A stretch of 64,000 nt of DNA from Aeromonas australiensis (lineage in GTDB: Bacteria > Pseudomonadota > Gammaproteobacteria > Enterobacterales > Aeromonadaceae), in contig NZ_CDDH01000085.1 in the NCBI RefSeq assembly GCF_000819725.1, positions 1-64,000 on the forward strand, in the 5' to 3' direction. This document shows, piece after piece, positions 42,996-53,511 of the stretch. The notes below the pieces were generated by a model. The model was not told the DNA's origin, did not search any database, and worked only from the letters and a program-made list of their open reading frames with translations. Every line of letters starts with the position of its first letter. Positions within the stretch are counted from its first letter, which is position 1. Made by a program: the position numbers and the translations under genes.

Positions 42996-44564
42996 ATGTA
43001 CACACAGTTCTTCGGCCTCTCGGAACACCCGTTTTCCATCTCGCCCAATCCCAAGTACCTCTATATGAGCGAGCGCCACGGCGAAGCCCTTGCTCATCTC
43101 AACTATGGATTGCAGGATGGCGGCGGCTTTGTGCTGCTGACCGGCGAAGTGGGCACCGGCAAAACCACCGTCTCCCGCTGCCTGCTGCAACAGCTGCCCG
43201 CCGAGACCGAGATCGCCTATATCCTCAACCCTTCCCTGACCGAACGGGATCTGCTGGCCGCCATCTGCGACGAGTTTCAGCTCCCCTATCCCGAGGATGC
43301 CGGGATCAAGCGGCTGTTCGACCTTATTCGCGATCACCTGCTGGCCAACCTGGCGGCAGGCAAGCGCAGCGTGGTACTGGTAGATGAGGCGCAGCACCTG
43401 CTGCCCGGCGTACTGGAGCAGTTGCGTCTGCTCACCAACCTCGAAACCGACGAACGAAAACTGCTGCAGGTGGTGCTGATCGGCCAGCCCGAGCTGCAAC
43501 AGATGCTGCGCCAGCCCCTGCTGCGCCAGCTGGCCCAACGCATTACCGCCCGCTACCACCTGCTGCCGCTCTCCCACAGCGATGTGGATGCCTACGTCCG
43601 CTTCCGGCTGCAAGTTGCGGGCTGCGTGCAACCTATTTTTACCCCGCGTGCCATCAAGACGCTCCATCGCCTGAGTGGCGGCATCCCCCGTTTCATCAAC
43701 CTTATCTGCGACCGCGCCCTGATCGCCGCTTTCGCCCGTGGCAGCTACAAAATTATCCACAGCGATATCAGCCAGGCCGCCTTCGAGGTCAATGGCGTTC
43801 GGGACGAAGGAAGCTGGGCCTCCGGTCTGATAGTGACGCTGGCAGGCGCCCTGCTGGTGGCCGCAGGCTGGTGGGGCTGGCAATTTTTCGGTGTGTTCCC
43901 CACCCGTCCGGTAGTCAGGGTCGAGGTGCCGGTCACCATAGATGAGACCGCCGAGCAGCAGGAGCAGCTGACCGAGGCGATCAATCAGGCCATCGACCCC
44001 GACAGCGCCATGCAGAATCTCTATCGGGTCTGGGGTTATGAGCCGGAACCGTTCGAGGCAACTTGCGACAACGCCCCTCGGGCCGGTCTGCGCTGTCAGG
44101 AGGGAGAGGCGAGCCTCGACGAGCTGCGCGCCCTGCAGTATCCCGCCATGATCACCCTCACCGACCAGACTGGTGGCCTCTACTATGCGACCCTGGTCAA
44201 TCTGGGGCCAAGCAAGGCCAACCTGCTGATCGGCGACCAGAGCTGGCAGGTGGATCGCCAGTGGCTCAGCGACAACTGGGGCGGCAGTTACACCCTGCTC
44301 TGGCGAATGCCAAAGGGAGGTGTGCCCCTGATTGGCAACAATGCGGGTATCACCCAACTCCAGTGGCTCGACAATGCCCTCAGCCGTGCGCTGCAACAAC
44401 CCGAGCGCAAGGTGCACCGTTTCGATGGCGAGCTCAAAAACAAGCTGCAGCAGTTTCAGCGAGATCAGGGGCTGACCCCTGATGGCATCGCGGGCAGCAA
44501 TACCCTGCTCCGTCTCAACGCCCTCTCCGGTGAACCCATGCCCAGACTGGAGGAGGCCTCCTGA
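42996..44564 (+). CDS. exeA: Type II secretion ATPase ExeA (GspA)
   Basis: A 522-residue inner-membrane ATPase that, with ExeB, binds peptidoglycan and helps place and assemble the ExeD secretin in the outer membrane. The N-terminal AAA domain has Walker A GEVGTGKTTV at about 50-59 and Walker B SVVLVDEAQHLLPGVLEQLR. A membrane span lies near residues 280-300 (GLIVTLAGALLVAAGWWGWQ). The periplasmic part ends in a peptidoglycan-binding domain (ELKNKLQQFQRDQGLTPDGI). The start is placed at the ATG beginning MYTQFFGLSEHPFSISPNPK; the ribosome site is weak and an in-frame ATG 27 codons earlier exists. Its stop overlaps exeB. Confidence 0.94.
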   Translation: MYTQFFGLSEHPFSISPNPKYLYMSERHGEALAHLNYGLQDGGGFVLLTGEVGTGKTTVSRCLLQQLPAETEIAYILNPSLTERDLLAAICDEFQLPYPEDAGIKRLFDLIRDHLLANLAAGKRSVVLVDEAQHLLPGVLEQLRLLTNLETDERKLLQVVLIGQPELQQMLRQPLLRQLAQRITARYHLLPLSHSDVDAYVRFRLQVAGCVQPIFTPRAIKTLHRLSGGIPRFINLICDRALIAAFARGSYKIIHSDISQAAFEVNGVRDEGSWASGLIVTLAGALLVAAGWWGWQFFGVFPTRPVVRVEVPVTIDETAEQQEQLTEAINQAIDPDSAMQNLYRVWGYEPEPFEATCDNAPRAGLRCQEGEASLDELRALQYPAMITLTDQTGGLYYATLVNLGPSKANLLIGDQSWQVDRQWLSDNWGGSYTLLWRMPKGGVPLIGNNAGITQLQWLDNALSRALQQPERKVHRFDGELKNKLQQFQRDQGLTPDGIAGSNTLLRLNALSGEPMPRLEEAS

Positions 44565-45256
44565 TGTCTACCCTGCTCAAGGCGCTGCACCGTGCGCAGC
44601 AGCCGCAACTCTCCACCCATATTCCGGCCATGGGATTGCCCATGCCCCGGGAAGAGGAGCGCAGCCGCCGCCGCATCGGCTGGCTGCTGGCTCCCCTGGC
44701 CCTGTTGCTGGGGGCGGGAGCCAACTATGGCTGGCATCTGATCCACCTGCGCCCCATCGAGGAGAAGGTGGAGGTGAAAGAGGTGATCACTCCCCCCTTC
44801 GTGCGGGTCGAACCCAAGGCGATGGTAACCCGTCCGCTGCCCCCCCCCCTGCCAGAGCCGGTGGTCCAACCCAGAGCGGTAGCCAGAAACGAAGGGGCCA
44901 GTCAGGGGAATCCCCCCACGCTGAGTCTGGCCGAGCAGCTGATGCGGGCACTCAATGAAACCCCATTGCAGGAGACGCCACACACCGCCAGCCAGAACGT
45001 GCAACCGGCCCAATTGATGGCGCTGGGCTCGGCCCCCCAGTCGGTGCGCCAGCAAGTGCCACAGCTGAGCTACGGCTCTCATGTGTTCTCCTCCAACCCC
45101 GCCAAACGGGCCGTGGTGCTCAATGGTCGTGAATACCGGGAGGGGAGCGAAATCGCGCCGGGGGTCGTGCTCGCTACCATCGACCAGCAATACATAGTGC
45201 TGCAAGTTGCCGGACAGAGCGTATCCCTCAAGGCGCTGCAGGATTGGCAAGGGTGA
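44564..45256 (+). CDS. exeB: Type II secretion protein ExeB (GspB)
   Basis: A 230-residue inner-membrane protein with a short cytoplasmic N terminus (MSTLLKALHRAQQPQLSTHI), one membrane span (about residues 40-58), a Pro-rich periplasmic linker (RPLPPPLPEPVVQP) and a C-terminal domain resembling GspC HR domains (KRAVVLNGREYREGSEIAPG). It forms a complex with ExeA for secretin assembly. The start and the exeA stop overlap by one base (TGATG). The spacing from exeC is larger, and exeAB is usually a separate operon. Confidence 0.94.
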   Translation: MSTLLKALHRAQQPQLSTHIPAMGLPMPREEERSRRRIGWLLAPLALLLGAGANYGWHLIHLRPIEEKVEVKEVITPPFVRVEPKAMVTRPLPPPLPEPVVQPRAVARNEGASQGNPPTLSLAEQLMRALNETPLQETPHTASQNVQPAQLMALGSAPQSVRQQVPQLSYGSHVFSSNPAKRAVVLNGREYREGSEIAPGVVLATIDQQYIVLQVAGQSVSLKALQDWQG

Positions 45257-45344
45257 GTACGCACCGGGCCCAGATATTCGCAAGCAAGCAGGATGCACCT
45301 CACCTGAGTGCCACTTTTATGAGCATTCAAAGGATCAGGGTGTG

Positions 45345-45449
45345 ATGAAATATCCATTTTTACGGTTTGGCGCGCTCCGACCCGTTGTGTCACAGCCACC
45401 GGCCGTAGACAATACGCAGCCGCCCCAGAGCCTGGAATTTGTTGATTAA
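45345..45449 (+). CDS. Candidate leader peptide ahead of exeC
   Basis: A 34-codon open frame (MKYPFLRFGALRPVVSQPPA, ending SLEFVD) starts after AGGATCAGGG and stops (TAA) a single base before the exeC ATG. The exeC start has no good ribosome site of its own, so ribosomes ending here could re-initiate on exeC. I see no known homologue. It could equally be chance in a 190-base gap. Confidence 0.4.
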   Translation: MKYPFLRFGALRPVVSQPPAVDNTQPPQSLEFVD

Positions 45450-45450
45450 T

Positions 45451-46320
45451 ATGACACTAAGATTCAGGGATGAGACCTTGACCCTGCTGCTGGCCCGGTG
45501 CCGGCGGCTTCCCATGACCAGAGTCAGCCAGTTGGCCTTGCTGGCGCTGCTGATCATGCTGGCGCAACAGAGCGCCGCCCTCACCTGGCGTCTGCTCACC
45601 CTGGCAAGCCCGCAAACCACTCAACCGTGGCAACCCTCCGCCGTGGCGGTCAACGGCCAGAGCAACCCGCACCTTGAACTGGGCGAGGTAAGCCGACTGG
45701 CGCTGTTTGGCAAGGCGCTCCCCAAGGCGCAGGCCAAAGCCTCCGTGGCCGCCAATGCGCCACGCACCCAGCTCAATGCTCAGTTAAGTGGTGTGCTGGC
45801 CAGCTCGGATCCCGCCAAATCCATCGCCATCATCGCCATGTCCGGTATCCAGAACTCCTATGGTATTGGCGATATGATTGACGGCACCCAGACACGGATC
45901 CGGCAGGTCTATCCGGATCGGGTGATCATCGAGCGCGATGGCCGTGACGAGACCCTGATGCTGGATGGCGAGGAGTATGGCAAGCCGCTGCCACCAACGG
46001 CTAGTGGCGCTCCTATTAGTTCCCTGCGTAGCGAACTGATGGCCGACCCGGCCAAGATCACCGATTACCTCAATATTTCCCCGGTACAGGTGGATGGCCG
46101 CATGACCGGCTATCGCCTCAATCCGGGCAGCAACCCTGAGTTTTTCAACCAGAGCGGGCTGCAGGCCAATGACCTGGCCATCAGCATCAACGGACTGGAT
46201 TTACGGGACAATATGCAAGCCATGCAGGCGATGCAGCAGCTGGCTGGCGCAACGGAAATGACAGTGACCGTCGAGCGACAGGGCGAACAGTTCGACATCT
46301 ATGTGCGCTTGTCAGAATAA
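45451..46320 (+). CDS. exeC: Type II secretion protein ExeC (GspC)
   Basis: A 289-residue bitopic inner-membrane protein. A membrane span at about residues 24-44 (SQLALLALLIMLAQQSAALT) is followed by the periplasmic homology region (LSGVLASSDPAKSIAIIAMS; GDMIDGTQTRIRQVYPDRVI) and a C-terminal PDZ domain (GYRLNPGSNPEFFNQSGLQA NDLAISINGLDL). It connects the inner-membrane platform to the ExeD secretin and selects substrates. It is first in the exeC-N operon. The ATG immediately follows the stop of a short open frame and lacks a strong ribosome site. Confidence 0.95.
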   Translation: MTLRFRDETLTLLLARCRRLPMTRVSQLALLALLIMLAQQSAALTWRLLTLASPQTTQPWQPSAVAVNGQSNPHLELGEVSRLALFGKALPKAQAKASVAANAPRTQLNAQLSGVLASSDPAKSIAIIAMSGIQNSYGIGDMIDGTQTRIRQVYPDRVIIERDGRDETLMLDGEEYGKPLPPTASGAPISSLRSELMADPAKITDYLNISPVQVDGRMTGYRLNPGSNPEFFNQSGLQANDLAISINGLDLRDNMQAMQAMQQLAGATEMTVTVERQGEQFDIYVRLSE

Positions 46321-46341
46321 TGATTTGGAGTCGTATCAAGA

Positions 46342-48381
46342 ATGACCACTAAAGGAAAAGGCTGGCGTCTGGCCACTATCGCTGCGGCACTGATGATGGC
46401 GGGCTCAGCCTGGGCCACCGAATACGCTGCCAGTTTCAAGAACACCGACATTGAAGAGTTCATCAATACGGTGGGCAAGAACCTCAATAAAACCATCATC
46501 ATAGAGCCATCGGTGCGCGGCAAGATCAACGTGCGCAGCTACGACCTGCTCAACGAGGAGCAGTATTACCAGTTCTTCCTGAGCGTGCTCGATGTCTACG
46601 GCTTTGCCGTGGTGCCGATGGACAACGGGGTGCTCAAGGTGCTGCGCTCGCGGGATGCCAAGACCTCCGCCATTCCGGTGGTAGATGGCAACAACCCGGG
46701 CATGGGCGACGAGATGGTGACCCGGGTAGTACCAGTGCGCAACGTCTCGGTCCGTGAACTGGCGCCGCTGCTGCGTCAGCTCAACGACAACGCTGGTGGT
46801 GGCAACGTAGTGCACTACGAGCCCTCCAACGTACTGCTGATCACCGGCCGCGCCGCCGTGGTCAACCGGCTGGTGGAAGTGGTCAACCGGGTCGACCGTG
46901 CCGGCGATCAGGATGTGGACATCATCAAACTCAAGTTCGCCTCGGCGGGTGAAATGGTGCGGCTGGTGACCAACCTCAACAAGGATGGCAACCCACAGGG
47001 CGGCACCGCCTCCCTGCTGCTCTCCCCCAAGGTGGTGGCCGACGAGCGCACCAACTCTGTGGTGGTGAGTGGTGAACCCAAAGCGCGCGCCCGCATCATC
47101 CAGATGGTGCGCCAGCTCGACCGCGACCTGCAAAGCCAGGGCAACACCCGGGTCCTCTACCTCAAATATGGCAAGGCCAAAGATATGGTCGAGGTGCTCA
47201 AGGGGGTCAGCTCCAGCATCGAGGCCGACAAGAAGGGCGGCGGCGCAACCACAGGTGGCGCCAGCATCGGTGGTGGCAAGCTGGCGATCTCAGCCGACGA
47301 GACCACCAATGCGCTGGTCATCACCGCCCAGCCGGACGTGATGTCCGAACTGGAGCAGGTGGTGGCCAAGCTCGATATCCGCCGCGCCCAGGTGCTGGTG
47401 GAGGCGATCATCGTCGAGATGCAGGATGGCGATGGCCTCACCCTTGGCGTCCAGTGGGGCAATGCCAACGGCGGTGGCACCCAGTTCACCAACTCTGGCC
47501 TGCCCATTGGCGGTGCCATCATTGCTGGCAAGGATTACCAGGATGGCAAGACCGACAGCGCTGCCAATCTGCTGAAAGAGTTCAATGGCATGGCCGCCGG
47601 TTTCTATCGCGGTGACTGGGCCATGCTGGCCACGGCGCTGGCCTCCAATACCAAGAACGATATTCTCTCCACCCCGAGTATCGTCACCATGGACAACAAG
47701 GAGGCCTCCTTCAACGTCGGTCAGGAGGTCCCGGTCCAGAGTGGTTCGCAAAGCTCCACCACCAGCGATCAGGTGTTCAACACCATCGAGCGCAAGACGG
47801 TGGGCACCAAGCTGACCGTCACCCCGCAGATCAACGAAGGGGATTCGGTGCTGCTCAATATCGAGCAGGAGGTCTCCAGCGTCGCCCAGACCCAGGCGAC
47901 CGGTACTGCCAACCTTGGCCCGACCTTCGATACCCGTACCGTCAAGAATGCAGTGCTGGTCAAAAGCGGCGAAACCGTGGTGCTGGGCGGTTTGATGGAC
48001 GAACAGACCAAGGAGCAGGTCTCCAAGGTGCCCTTGCTTGGCGATATTCCGGTGCTGGGCTATCTGTTCCGCTCCACCTCTAACACCACCTCCAAGCGCA
48101 ACCTGATGGTCTTTATCCGGCCCACCATCTTGCGCGATGCCGATGTCTACTCCGGTATCTCCAGCAGCAAATACACCCTGTTCCGCGCCGAGCAGCTCAA
48201 TGCCGCCGCCCAGGAGGGGTATCTCACCTCCCCCGCCCGTCAGGTATTGCCCGCCTACGGCCAGGATGTGATGGTATCGCCCGAGCTGCAACAAGAGATC
48301 CAGAAGCAGATCAACGAGATGCGGAGCAGACAGCAGAACACTGTCGAGACCGCCACCCCGTTTGTGCAGAGTAAGCCCTGA
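46342..48381 (+). CDS. exeD: Type II secretion secretin ExeD (GspD)
   Basis: A 679-residue outer-membrane secretin. The signal peptide ends near SAWA. N0 to N3 domains follow (from [20 protein letters not shown]), with an N3-type loop rich in Gly and Thr ([20 protein letters not shown]). The secretin core contains [20 protein letters not shown] and [32 protein letters not shown]. The C-terminal S domain ends in [15 protein letters not shown]. It forms the multimeric export channel for toxins and enzymes such as aerolysin and proteases. It starts 21 bases after exeC and its stop overlaps exeE. Confidence 0.97.
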   Translation: MTTKGKGWRLATIAAALMMAGSAWATEYAASFKNTDIEEFINTVGKNLNKTIIIEPSVRGKINVRSYDLLNEEQYYQFFLSVLDVYGFAVVPMDNGVLKVLRSRDAKTSAIPVVDGNNPGMGDEMVTRVVPVRNVSVRELAPLLRQLNDNAGGGNVVHYEPSNVLLITGRAAVVNRLVEVVNRVDRAGDQDVDIIKLKFASAGEMVRLVTNLNKDGNPQGGTASLLLSPKVVADERTNSVVVSGEPKARARIIQMVRQLDRDLQSQGNTRVLYLKYGKAKDMVEVLKGVSSSIEADKKGGGATTGGASIGGGKLAISADETTNALVITAQPDVMSELEQVVAKLDIRRAQVLVEAIIVEMQDGDGLTLGVQWGNANGGGTQFTNSGLPIGGAIIAGKDYQDGKTDSAANLLKEFNGMAAGFYRGDWAMLATALASNTKNDILSTPSIVTMDNKEASFNVGQEVPVQSGSQSSTTSDQVFNTIERKTVGTKLTVTPQINEGDSVLLNIEQEVSSVAQTQATGTANLGPTFDTRTVKNAVLVKSGETVVLGGLMDEQTKEQVSKVPLLGDIPVLGYLFRSTSNTTSKRNLMVFIRPTILRDADVYSGISSSKYTLFRAEQLNAAAQEGYLTSPARQVLPAYGQDVMVSPELQQEIQKQINEMRSRQQNTVETATPFVQSKP

Positions 48382-49886
48382 TGAGTGCCTACCATCTGGA
48401 TGGCAGCGTCGGGCCTGCGCCACTGCCCGAGCTCCCCTTTGTCTTTGCCCGCAACTTCGGGGTGATCCTGATTGAGCGGGACGGCGCCCCCGTGCTGCAG
48501 TGCCGCCCCGGTGTCACCCCGCAGGCCCTGCTGGAAGTGCGGCGGGTCGCGGGTTGCAGCTTCGCAGTGGAGCAGCTCGACAACGACGCCTTCGAAGAGC
48601 TACTGATGGCCCACTACCAGCGCGACTCCTCCGAGGCGCGCCAGCTGATGGAAGATCTCGGCAACGAGATGGACTTCTTCGCCCTGGCTGAAGAGCTGCC
48701 GCAAAGCGAAGATCTGCTGGATGCCGACGACGATGCCCCCATCATTCGCCTCATCAACGCCATGCTGAGCGAAGCAATCAAGGAGGAGGCCTCCGATATC
48801 CATATCGAGACCTTCGAGCGGGCACTGGTCATTCGCTTTCGTATCGATGGGGTACTGCGGGAGATCCTGCGCCCCCATCGCAAGCTGGCCTCGCTGCTGG
48901 TCTCGCGGATCAAGGTGATGTCGCGCATGGATATCGCCGAGAAGCGGGTACCGCAGGATGGCCGTATCTCGTTGCGGATCGGCGGCCGCGCTGTCGACGT
49001 GCGGGTCTCCACCATGCCGTCCAGCTACGGCGAGCGGGTGGTACTGCGTCTGCTCGACAAGAACAACGTGCGCCTCGAACTCAAGCAGCTGGGGATGACC
49101 GCGGCCAACCGCACCATCATCAGCGAGCTTATTCGCAAGCCCCACGGCATTATTCTGGTCACCGGCCCGACCGGTTCCGGTAAATCCACCACCCTCTATG
49201 CGGCGCTGTCTGAAATCAACTCCCGGGATCGCAACATTCTGACGGTGGAAGACCCTATCGAATATGACCTCGAAGGGGTGGGCCAGACCCAGGTCAACAG
49301 CAAGGTGGACATGACCTTCGCCCGCGGCCTGCGCGCTATTCTGCGCCAGGATCCGGATGTGGTGATGGTGGGTGAAATTCGTGACCTCGAGACCGCCCAG
49401 ATCGCGGTGCAGGCCTCCCTCACCGGTCACCTGGTGATGTCGACCCTGCACACCAACACCGCCATCGGCGCTATCACCCGGATGCGGGACATGGGGATCG
49501 AGCCCTTCCTGCTCTCTTCGTCCTTGCTGGCGGTGCTGGCCCAGCGGCTGGTGCGCACCCTCTGCCCCGATTGCCGCGCCCCGCGCCCCATCACCGAGCA
49601 GGAGCGCCTCGCCATGGGCATCGAGCTGGCTCCCGATCAGCAGGTGTGGCGGCCGGTGGGCTGCGAGCTGTGCAACCACACCGGCTACCGTGGCCGGACC
49701 GGCATCCACGAGCTGGTGGTGATCGATGAAGCGGTGCGTGAAGCCATTCACAGTGCCAGCGGTGAGCTAGCCATCGAGCGGCTGATCCGCGGCCACACTC
49801 CCAGCATCCGCCGTGACGGCATCGACAAGGTCCTCAAGGGGCAGACCAGCCTCGAAGAGGTACTGCGCGTGACCCGGGAAGATTGA
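48381..49886 (+). CDS. exeE: Type II secretion ATPase ExeE (GspE)
   Basis: A 501-residue cytoplasmic ATPase that powers pseudopilus assembly. The N1E/N2E domain precedes Walker A ([15 protein letters not shown], about 262-276). The Asp and His boxes follow ([40 protein letters not shown]). A tetracysteine zinc site closes the domain (CPDC at about 395 and CELC some 35 residues later). The ATG overlaps the exeD stop by one base and exeF follows after one base, so translation is coupled. Confidence 0.97.
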   Translation: MSAYHLDGSVGPAPLPELPFVFARNFGVILIERDGAPVLQCRPGVTPQALLEVRRVAGCSFAVEQLDNDAFEELLMAHYQRDSSEARQLMEDLGNEMDFFALAEELPQSEDLLDADDDAPIIRLINAMLSEAIKEEASDIHIETFERALVIRFRIDGVLREILRPHRKLASLLVSRIKVMSRMDIAEKRVPQDGRISLRIGGRAVDVRVSTMPSSYGERVVLRLLDKNNVRLELKQLGMTAANRTIISELIRKPHGIILVTGPTGSGKSTTLYAALSEINSRDRNILTVEDPIEYDLEGVGQTQVNSKVDMTFARGLRAILRQDPDVVMVGEIRDLETAQIAVQASLTGHLVMSTLHTNTAIGAITRMRDMGIEPFLLSSSLLAVLAQRLVRTLCPDCRAPRPITEQERLAMGIELAPDQQVWRPVGCELCNHTGYRGRTGIHELVVIDEAVREAIHSASGELAIERLIRGHTPSIRRDGIDKVLKGQTSLEEVLRVTRED

Positions 49887-49887
49887 G

Positions 49888-51108
49888 ATGGCGGCATTTG
49901 AATACAAGGCCCTCGACAACAAGGGGCGCAGCAAGAGCGGCGTGCTGGAGGGCGACTCGGCCCGTCAGGTGCGCCAGCTGCTGCGCGAACAGGGGCTCAC
50001 CCCCCTCGAGGTGCACGAGACCACCGAGAAGGCAAAGCGGGAAGCGACCCGCTTCGCCCTGTTCCGTCGTGGCGCCTCCACCGCCGAGCTGGCCCTGATC
50101 ACTCGCCAGCTGGCGACTCTGGTGGGGGCCGGTCTCACCATCGAAGAGGCGCTCAAGGCGGTGGCCGAGCAGTGCGAAAAAGCCCATCTGCGCTCTCTGG
50201 TGGCGACTGTGCGCAGCAAGGTGGTAGAAGGGTATTCGCTGGCCGACTCGCTGGGGGCTTTTCCCCATGTGTTCGACCAGCTGTTTCGCTCCATGGTGGC
50301 AGCCGGTGAAAAGTCGGGCCATCTGGAGAAGGTGCTCAACCGCCTCGCCGACTACACCGAGCAGCGCCAGCATATGCGCACCAAGCTGCTGCAGGCGATG
50401 ATCTACCCCATCGTGCTCACCTGCGTGGCTATCGGGGTTATCTCAATCCTGCTCACCGCGGTGGTGCCCAAGGTGGTGGCCCAGTTTGAACACATGGGTC
50501 AGCAGCTGCCGGGCACCACCCGCTTTCTCATCGGCACCAGCGAGCTGATGCAGCATTACGGCCTCTGGTTCCTGCTGCTGATCTTCCTCGGCAGCTTTGT
50601 CTGGCGCTGGTGGCTCACCGATGAAAAGCGTCGCCGCCACTGGCATCAAGTGATCCTTGGCCTGCCGGTGATTGGCCGGGTCAGCCGCGGCCTCAACACC
50701 GCCCGCTTCGCTCGCACGTTAAGCATCCTCAACGCCAGTGCGGTGCCGCTGCTGGAGGGGATGAAGATCGCCGGCGAAGTGCTCTCCAACGACTTTGCCA
50801 GAATGCGCATTCTCGAAGCCGCCGAACGGGTGCGCGAGGGGACCAGTCTGCGCAAGTCGCTGACCGAGACCAAGATTTTCCCGCCCATGATGCTGCACAT
50901 GATCGCCTCCGGCGAGCAGAGCGGCGAGCTCGACAGCATGCTAGAGCGGGCGGCGGACAACCAGGATCGGGAGTTTGAATCCCAGGTTAATATCGCCCTC
51001 GGGGTGTTCGAACCCATGCTGGTGGTCTCCATGGCCGGGGTGGTGCTGTTTATCGTGATGTCGATCCTGCAGCCGATCCTCGAACTGAACAATATGGTGA
51101 ATATGTAA
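49888..51108 (+). CDS. exeF: Type II secretion inner-membrane platform protein ExeF (GspF)
   Basis: A 406-residue polytopic protein with two GspF repeats (from TAELALITRQLATLVGAGLT and RFARTLSILNASAVPLLEGM) and three membrane segments, the last being EPMLVVSMAGVVLFIVMSIL. It forms the platform core with ExeE, ExeL and ExeM. It starts one base after exeE. A 150-base gap full of palindromes separates it from exeG. Confidence 0.96.
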   Translation: MAAFEYKALDNKGRSKSGVLEGDSARQVRQLLREQGLTPLEVHETTEKAKREATRFALFRRGASTAELALITRQLATLVGAGLTIEEALKAVAEQCEKAHLRSLVATVRSKVVEGYSLADSLGAFPHVFDQLFRSMVAAGEKSGHLEKVLNRLADYTEQRQHMRTKLLQAMIYPIVLTCVAIGVISILLTAVVPKVVAQFEHMGQQLPGTTRFLIGTSELMQHYGLWFLLLIFLGSFVWRWWLTDEKRRRHWHQVILGLPVIGRVSRGLNTARFARTLSILNASAVPLLEGMKIAGEVLSNDFARMRILEAAERVREGTSLRKSLTETKIFPPMMLHMIASGEQSGELDSMLERAADNQDREFESQVNIALGVFEPMLVVSMAGVVLFIVMSILQPILELNNMVNM

Positions 51109-51110
51109 GG

Positions 51111-51196
51111 TTCGGATGTCCGAATACGCGACCCTATTCGAACCTACCAATCCAATCGACCTCGTAGGTTCGATTAGCCGACAGGCGTAATCGAAC
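51111..51196. repeat. Cluster of palindromes between exeF and exeG
   Basis: Three overlapping inverted repeats lie in 86 bases: TTCGGA-TG-TCCGAA (51111-51124); TCGAACCTAC (51138-51147) with GTAGGTTCGA (51164-51173); and GTTCGATTA (51168-51176) with TAATCGAAC (51188-51196). The last resembles the GTAGGTTCGATTAG...CGTAATCGAAC type of dispersed REP-like element. The alternatives share arms, so the transcript could fold in more than one way within the exe operon. Confidence 0.75.
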
Positions 51197-51258
51197 GATC
51201 GCGGTTTAACAATCAATCGTCGATGGTTCATGCCATCTCATCTGTGAGGGAGTAACTC

Positions 51259-51690
51259 ATGCAAAAGCGTCGTCAATCCGGTTTTACCCTGCTGGAAGTC
51301 ATGGTGGTCATCGTGATCCTCGGCATTCTGGCCAGTCTGGTGGTGCCCAACCTGATGGGCAACAAGGAGAAAGCGGACCAGCAGAAAGCGGTCTCCGATA
51401 TCGTGGCGCTGGAAAACGCCCTGGATATGTACAAGCTGGACAACAACCGTTACCCGACCACCGAGCAGGGTCTGGATGCGCTGGTGACCAAACCGACCAT
51501 CGACCCGGCACCGCGCAGCTATCGTGAAGGGGGCTACATCAAGCGGCTGCCACAAGATCCCTGGGGTAACCAATATCAACTGTTGAGCCCGGGCCAGTAC
51601 GGCAAGATCGATATCTTCTCCATGGGTCTGGATGGCGAAGCCGGTACCGATGACGACATCGGCAACTGGAACCTGAAGGATTTCCAATAA
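51259..51690 (+). CDS. exeG: Type II secretion major pseudopilin ExeG (GspG)
   Basis: A 143-residue major pseudopilin. Prepilin peptidase cleaves after G8 (MQKRRQSG, then FTLLEVMVVIVILGILASLV), exposing the N-methylated Phe. Glu5 of the mature protein is present. The C-terminal domain has the calcium-loop region (FSMGLDGEAGTDDDIGNWNL). It assembles into the pseudopilus that pushes substrates through ExeD. The ATG follows a GAGGGAG site. Confidence 0.97.
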   Translation: MQKRRQSGFTLLEVMVVIVILGILASLVVPNLMGNKEKADQQKAVSDIVALENALDMYKLDNNRYPTTEQGLDALVTKPTIDPAPRSYREGGYIKRLPQDPWGNQYQLLSPGQYGKIDIFSMGLDGEAGTDDDIGNWNLKDFQ

Positions 51691-51728
51691 GTGATGTGCC
51701 GCCACCGCACTCCTTGTGAGTTGACTGC

Positions 51729-52301
51729 ATGAAGCGCTCTCTCTCCTTTCATCGCCAATCCGGCTTTACTCTGCTGGAAGTGTTGCTGGTCGCCATGCTG
51801 ATGGGACTGGTGGCCACCGCCGTTACCCTCAGCATGGGAGGCGCCAGAGGTGACAGGGAGATCGACAAACAGGCGCGCCGTCTGATGGCGACTGTTCAGC
51901 TGGCACAGGAGTATGCGGTGATGGATGGCCGGCTGGTAGGCATTCGCATCGAGGAGAATGGCTGGCAGTTTATGCAGCGTCAGGCCAAGGATCGCAAGTG
52001 GCTGGCCCTGACTGGCGACAAGCAGCTGGGGCCGGTACAGCTGGTCGAGAACATAACGTTGACCCTGGAGCTGGAAGGCTTTGGCTGGCAGCCGGACTCC
52101 GACGAGAAAACCGAGCAGACGCGCGACCAGAAGGAGCGCACCCCGCAGTTGCTTATTTTCCCGGGCGGCGAGCTGAGCCCGTTCGTGCTCACCTTCACCC
52201 AGCAGGATGACGATGCCCGCTACACCCGCATCGTCAAGGGGGACGAGTTCGGCCGTCTTACCCTGCTCACCGGCGATGAAGATGAAGAGGTGAGCGAATG
52301 A
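51729..52301 (+). CDS. exeH: Type II secretion minor pseudopilin ExeH (GspH)
   Basis: A 190-residue minor pseudopilin with prepilin cleavage after G12 (SFHRQSG, then FTLLEVLLVAMLMGLVATAV). The beta-rich C-terminal domain is typical of GspH. It forms the tip of the pseudopilus with ExeI, ExeJ and ExeK. The end overlaps exeI by four bases (ATGA). Confidence 0.94.
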   Translation: MKRSLSFHRQSGFTLLEVLLVAMLMGLVATAVTLSMGGARGDREIDKQARRLMATVQLAQEYAVMDGRLVGIRIEENGWQFMQRQAKDRKWLALTGDKQLGPVQLVENITLTLELEGFGWQPDSDEKTEQTRDQKERTPQLLIFPGGELSPFVLTFTQQDDDARYTRIVKGDEFGRLTLLTGDEDEEVSE

Positions 52302-52653
52302 AAGCCCGGGGCATGACACTACTCGAAGTCATGGTCGCACTGGCCGTCTTTGCCATCGCGGGTCTGGCGGTAATGAAAACCGCCAGCGAACACCTCTCGG
52401 CCCTCAACTATCTGGAGCAGAAGACCCTCGCCACCTGGGTGGTGGAGAACCAGCTGGTGCAACAGAAGCTCGAGAACAAGTGGCCCGGCGACAGCTGGGT
52501 GGAAGGGGATGAGCAGATGGCGGGCAGCACCTGGTACTGGCGCTATCGCGGCGTCGCCACCGCCGACAACAACTTCCGGGCGCTCGATATGGAAGTGCGC
52601 ACCGAGGCCAAGGCCGAAAACCCGGTCGCCATGATGCGGACCTATATCAGCCG

Positions 52654-52657
<4 letters not shown>
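52298..52657 (+). CDS. exeI: Type II secretion minor pseudopilin ExeI (GspI)
   Basis: A 119-residue minor pseudopilin with a very short leader cleaved after G5 (MKARG, then [20 protein letters not shown]). The conserved [20 protein letters not shown] region follows. It nucleates the pseudopilus tip with ExeJ and ExeK. It overlaps both exeH and exeJ by four bases. Confidence 0.95.
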
Positions 52658-53500
<843 letters not shown>

Positions 53501-53511
<11 letters not shown>

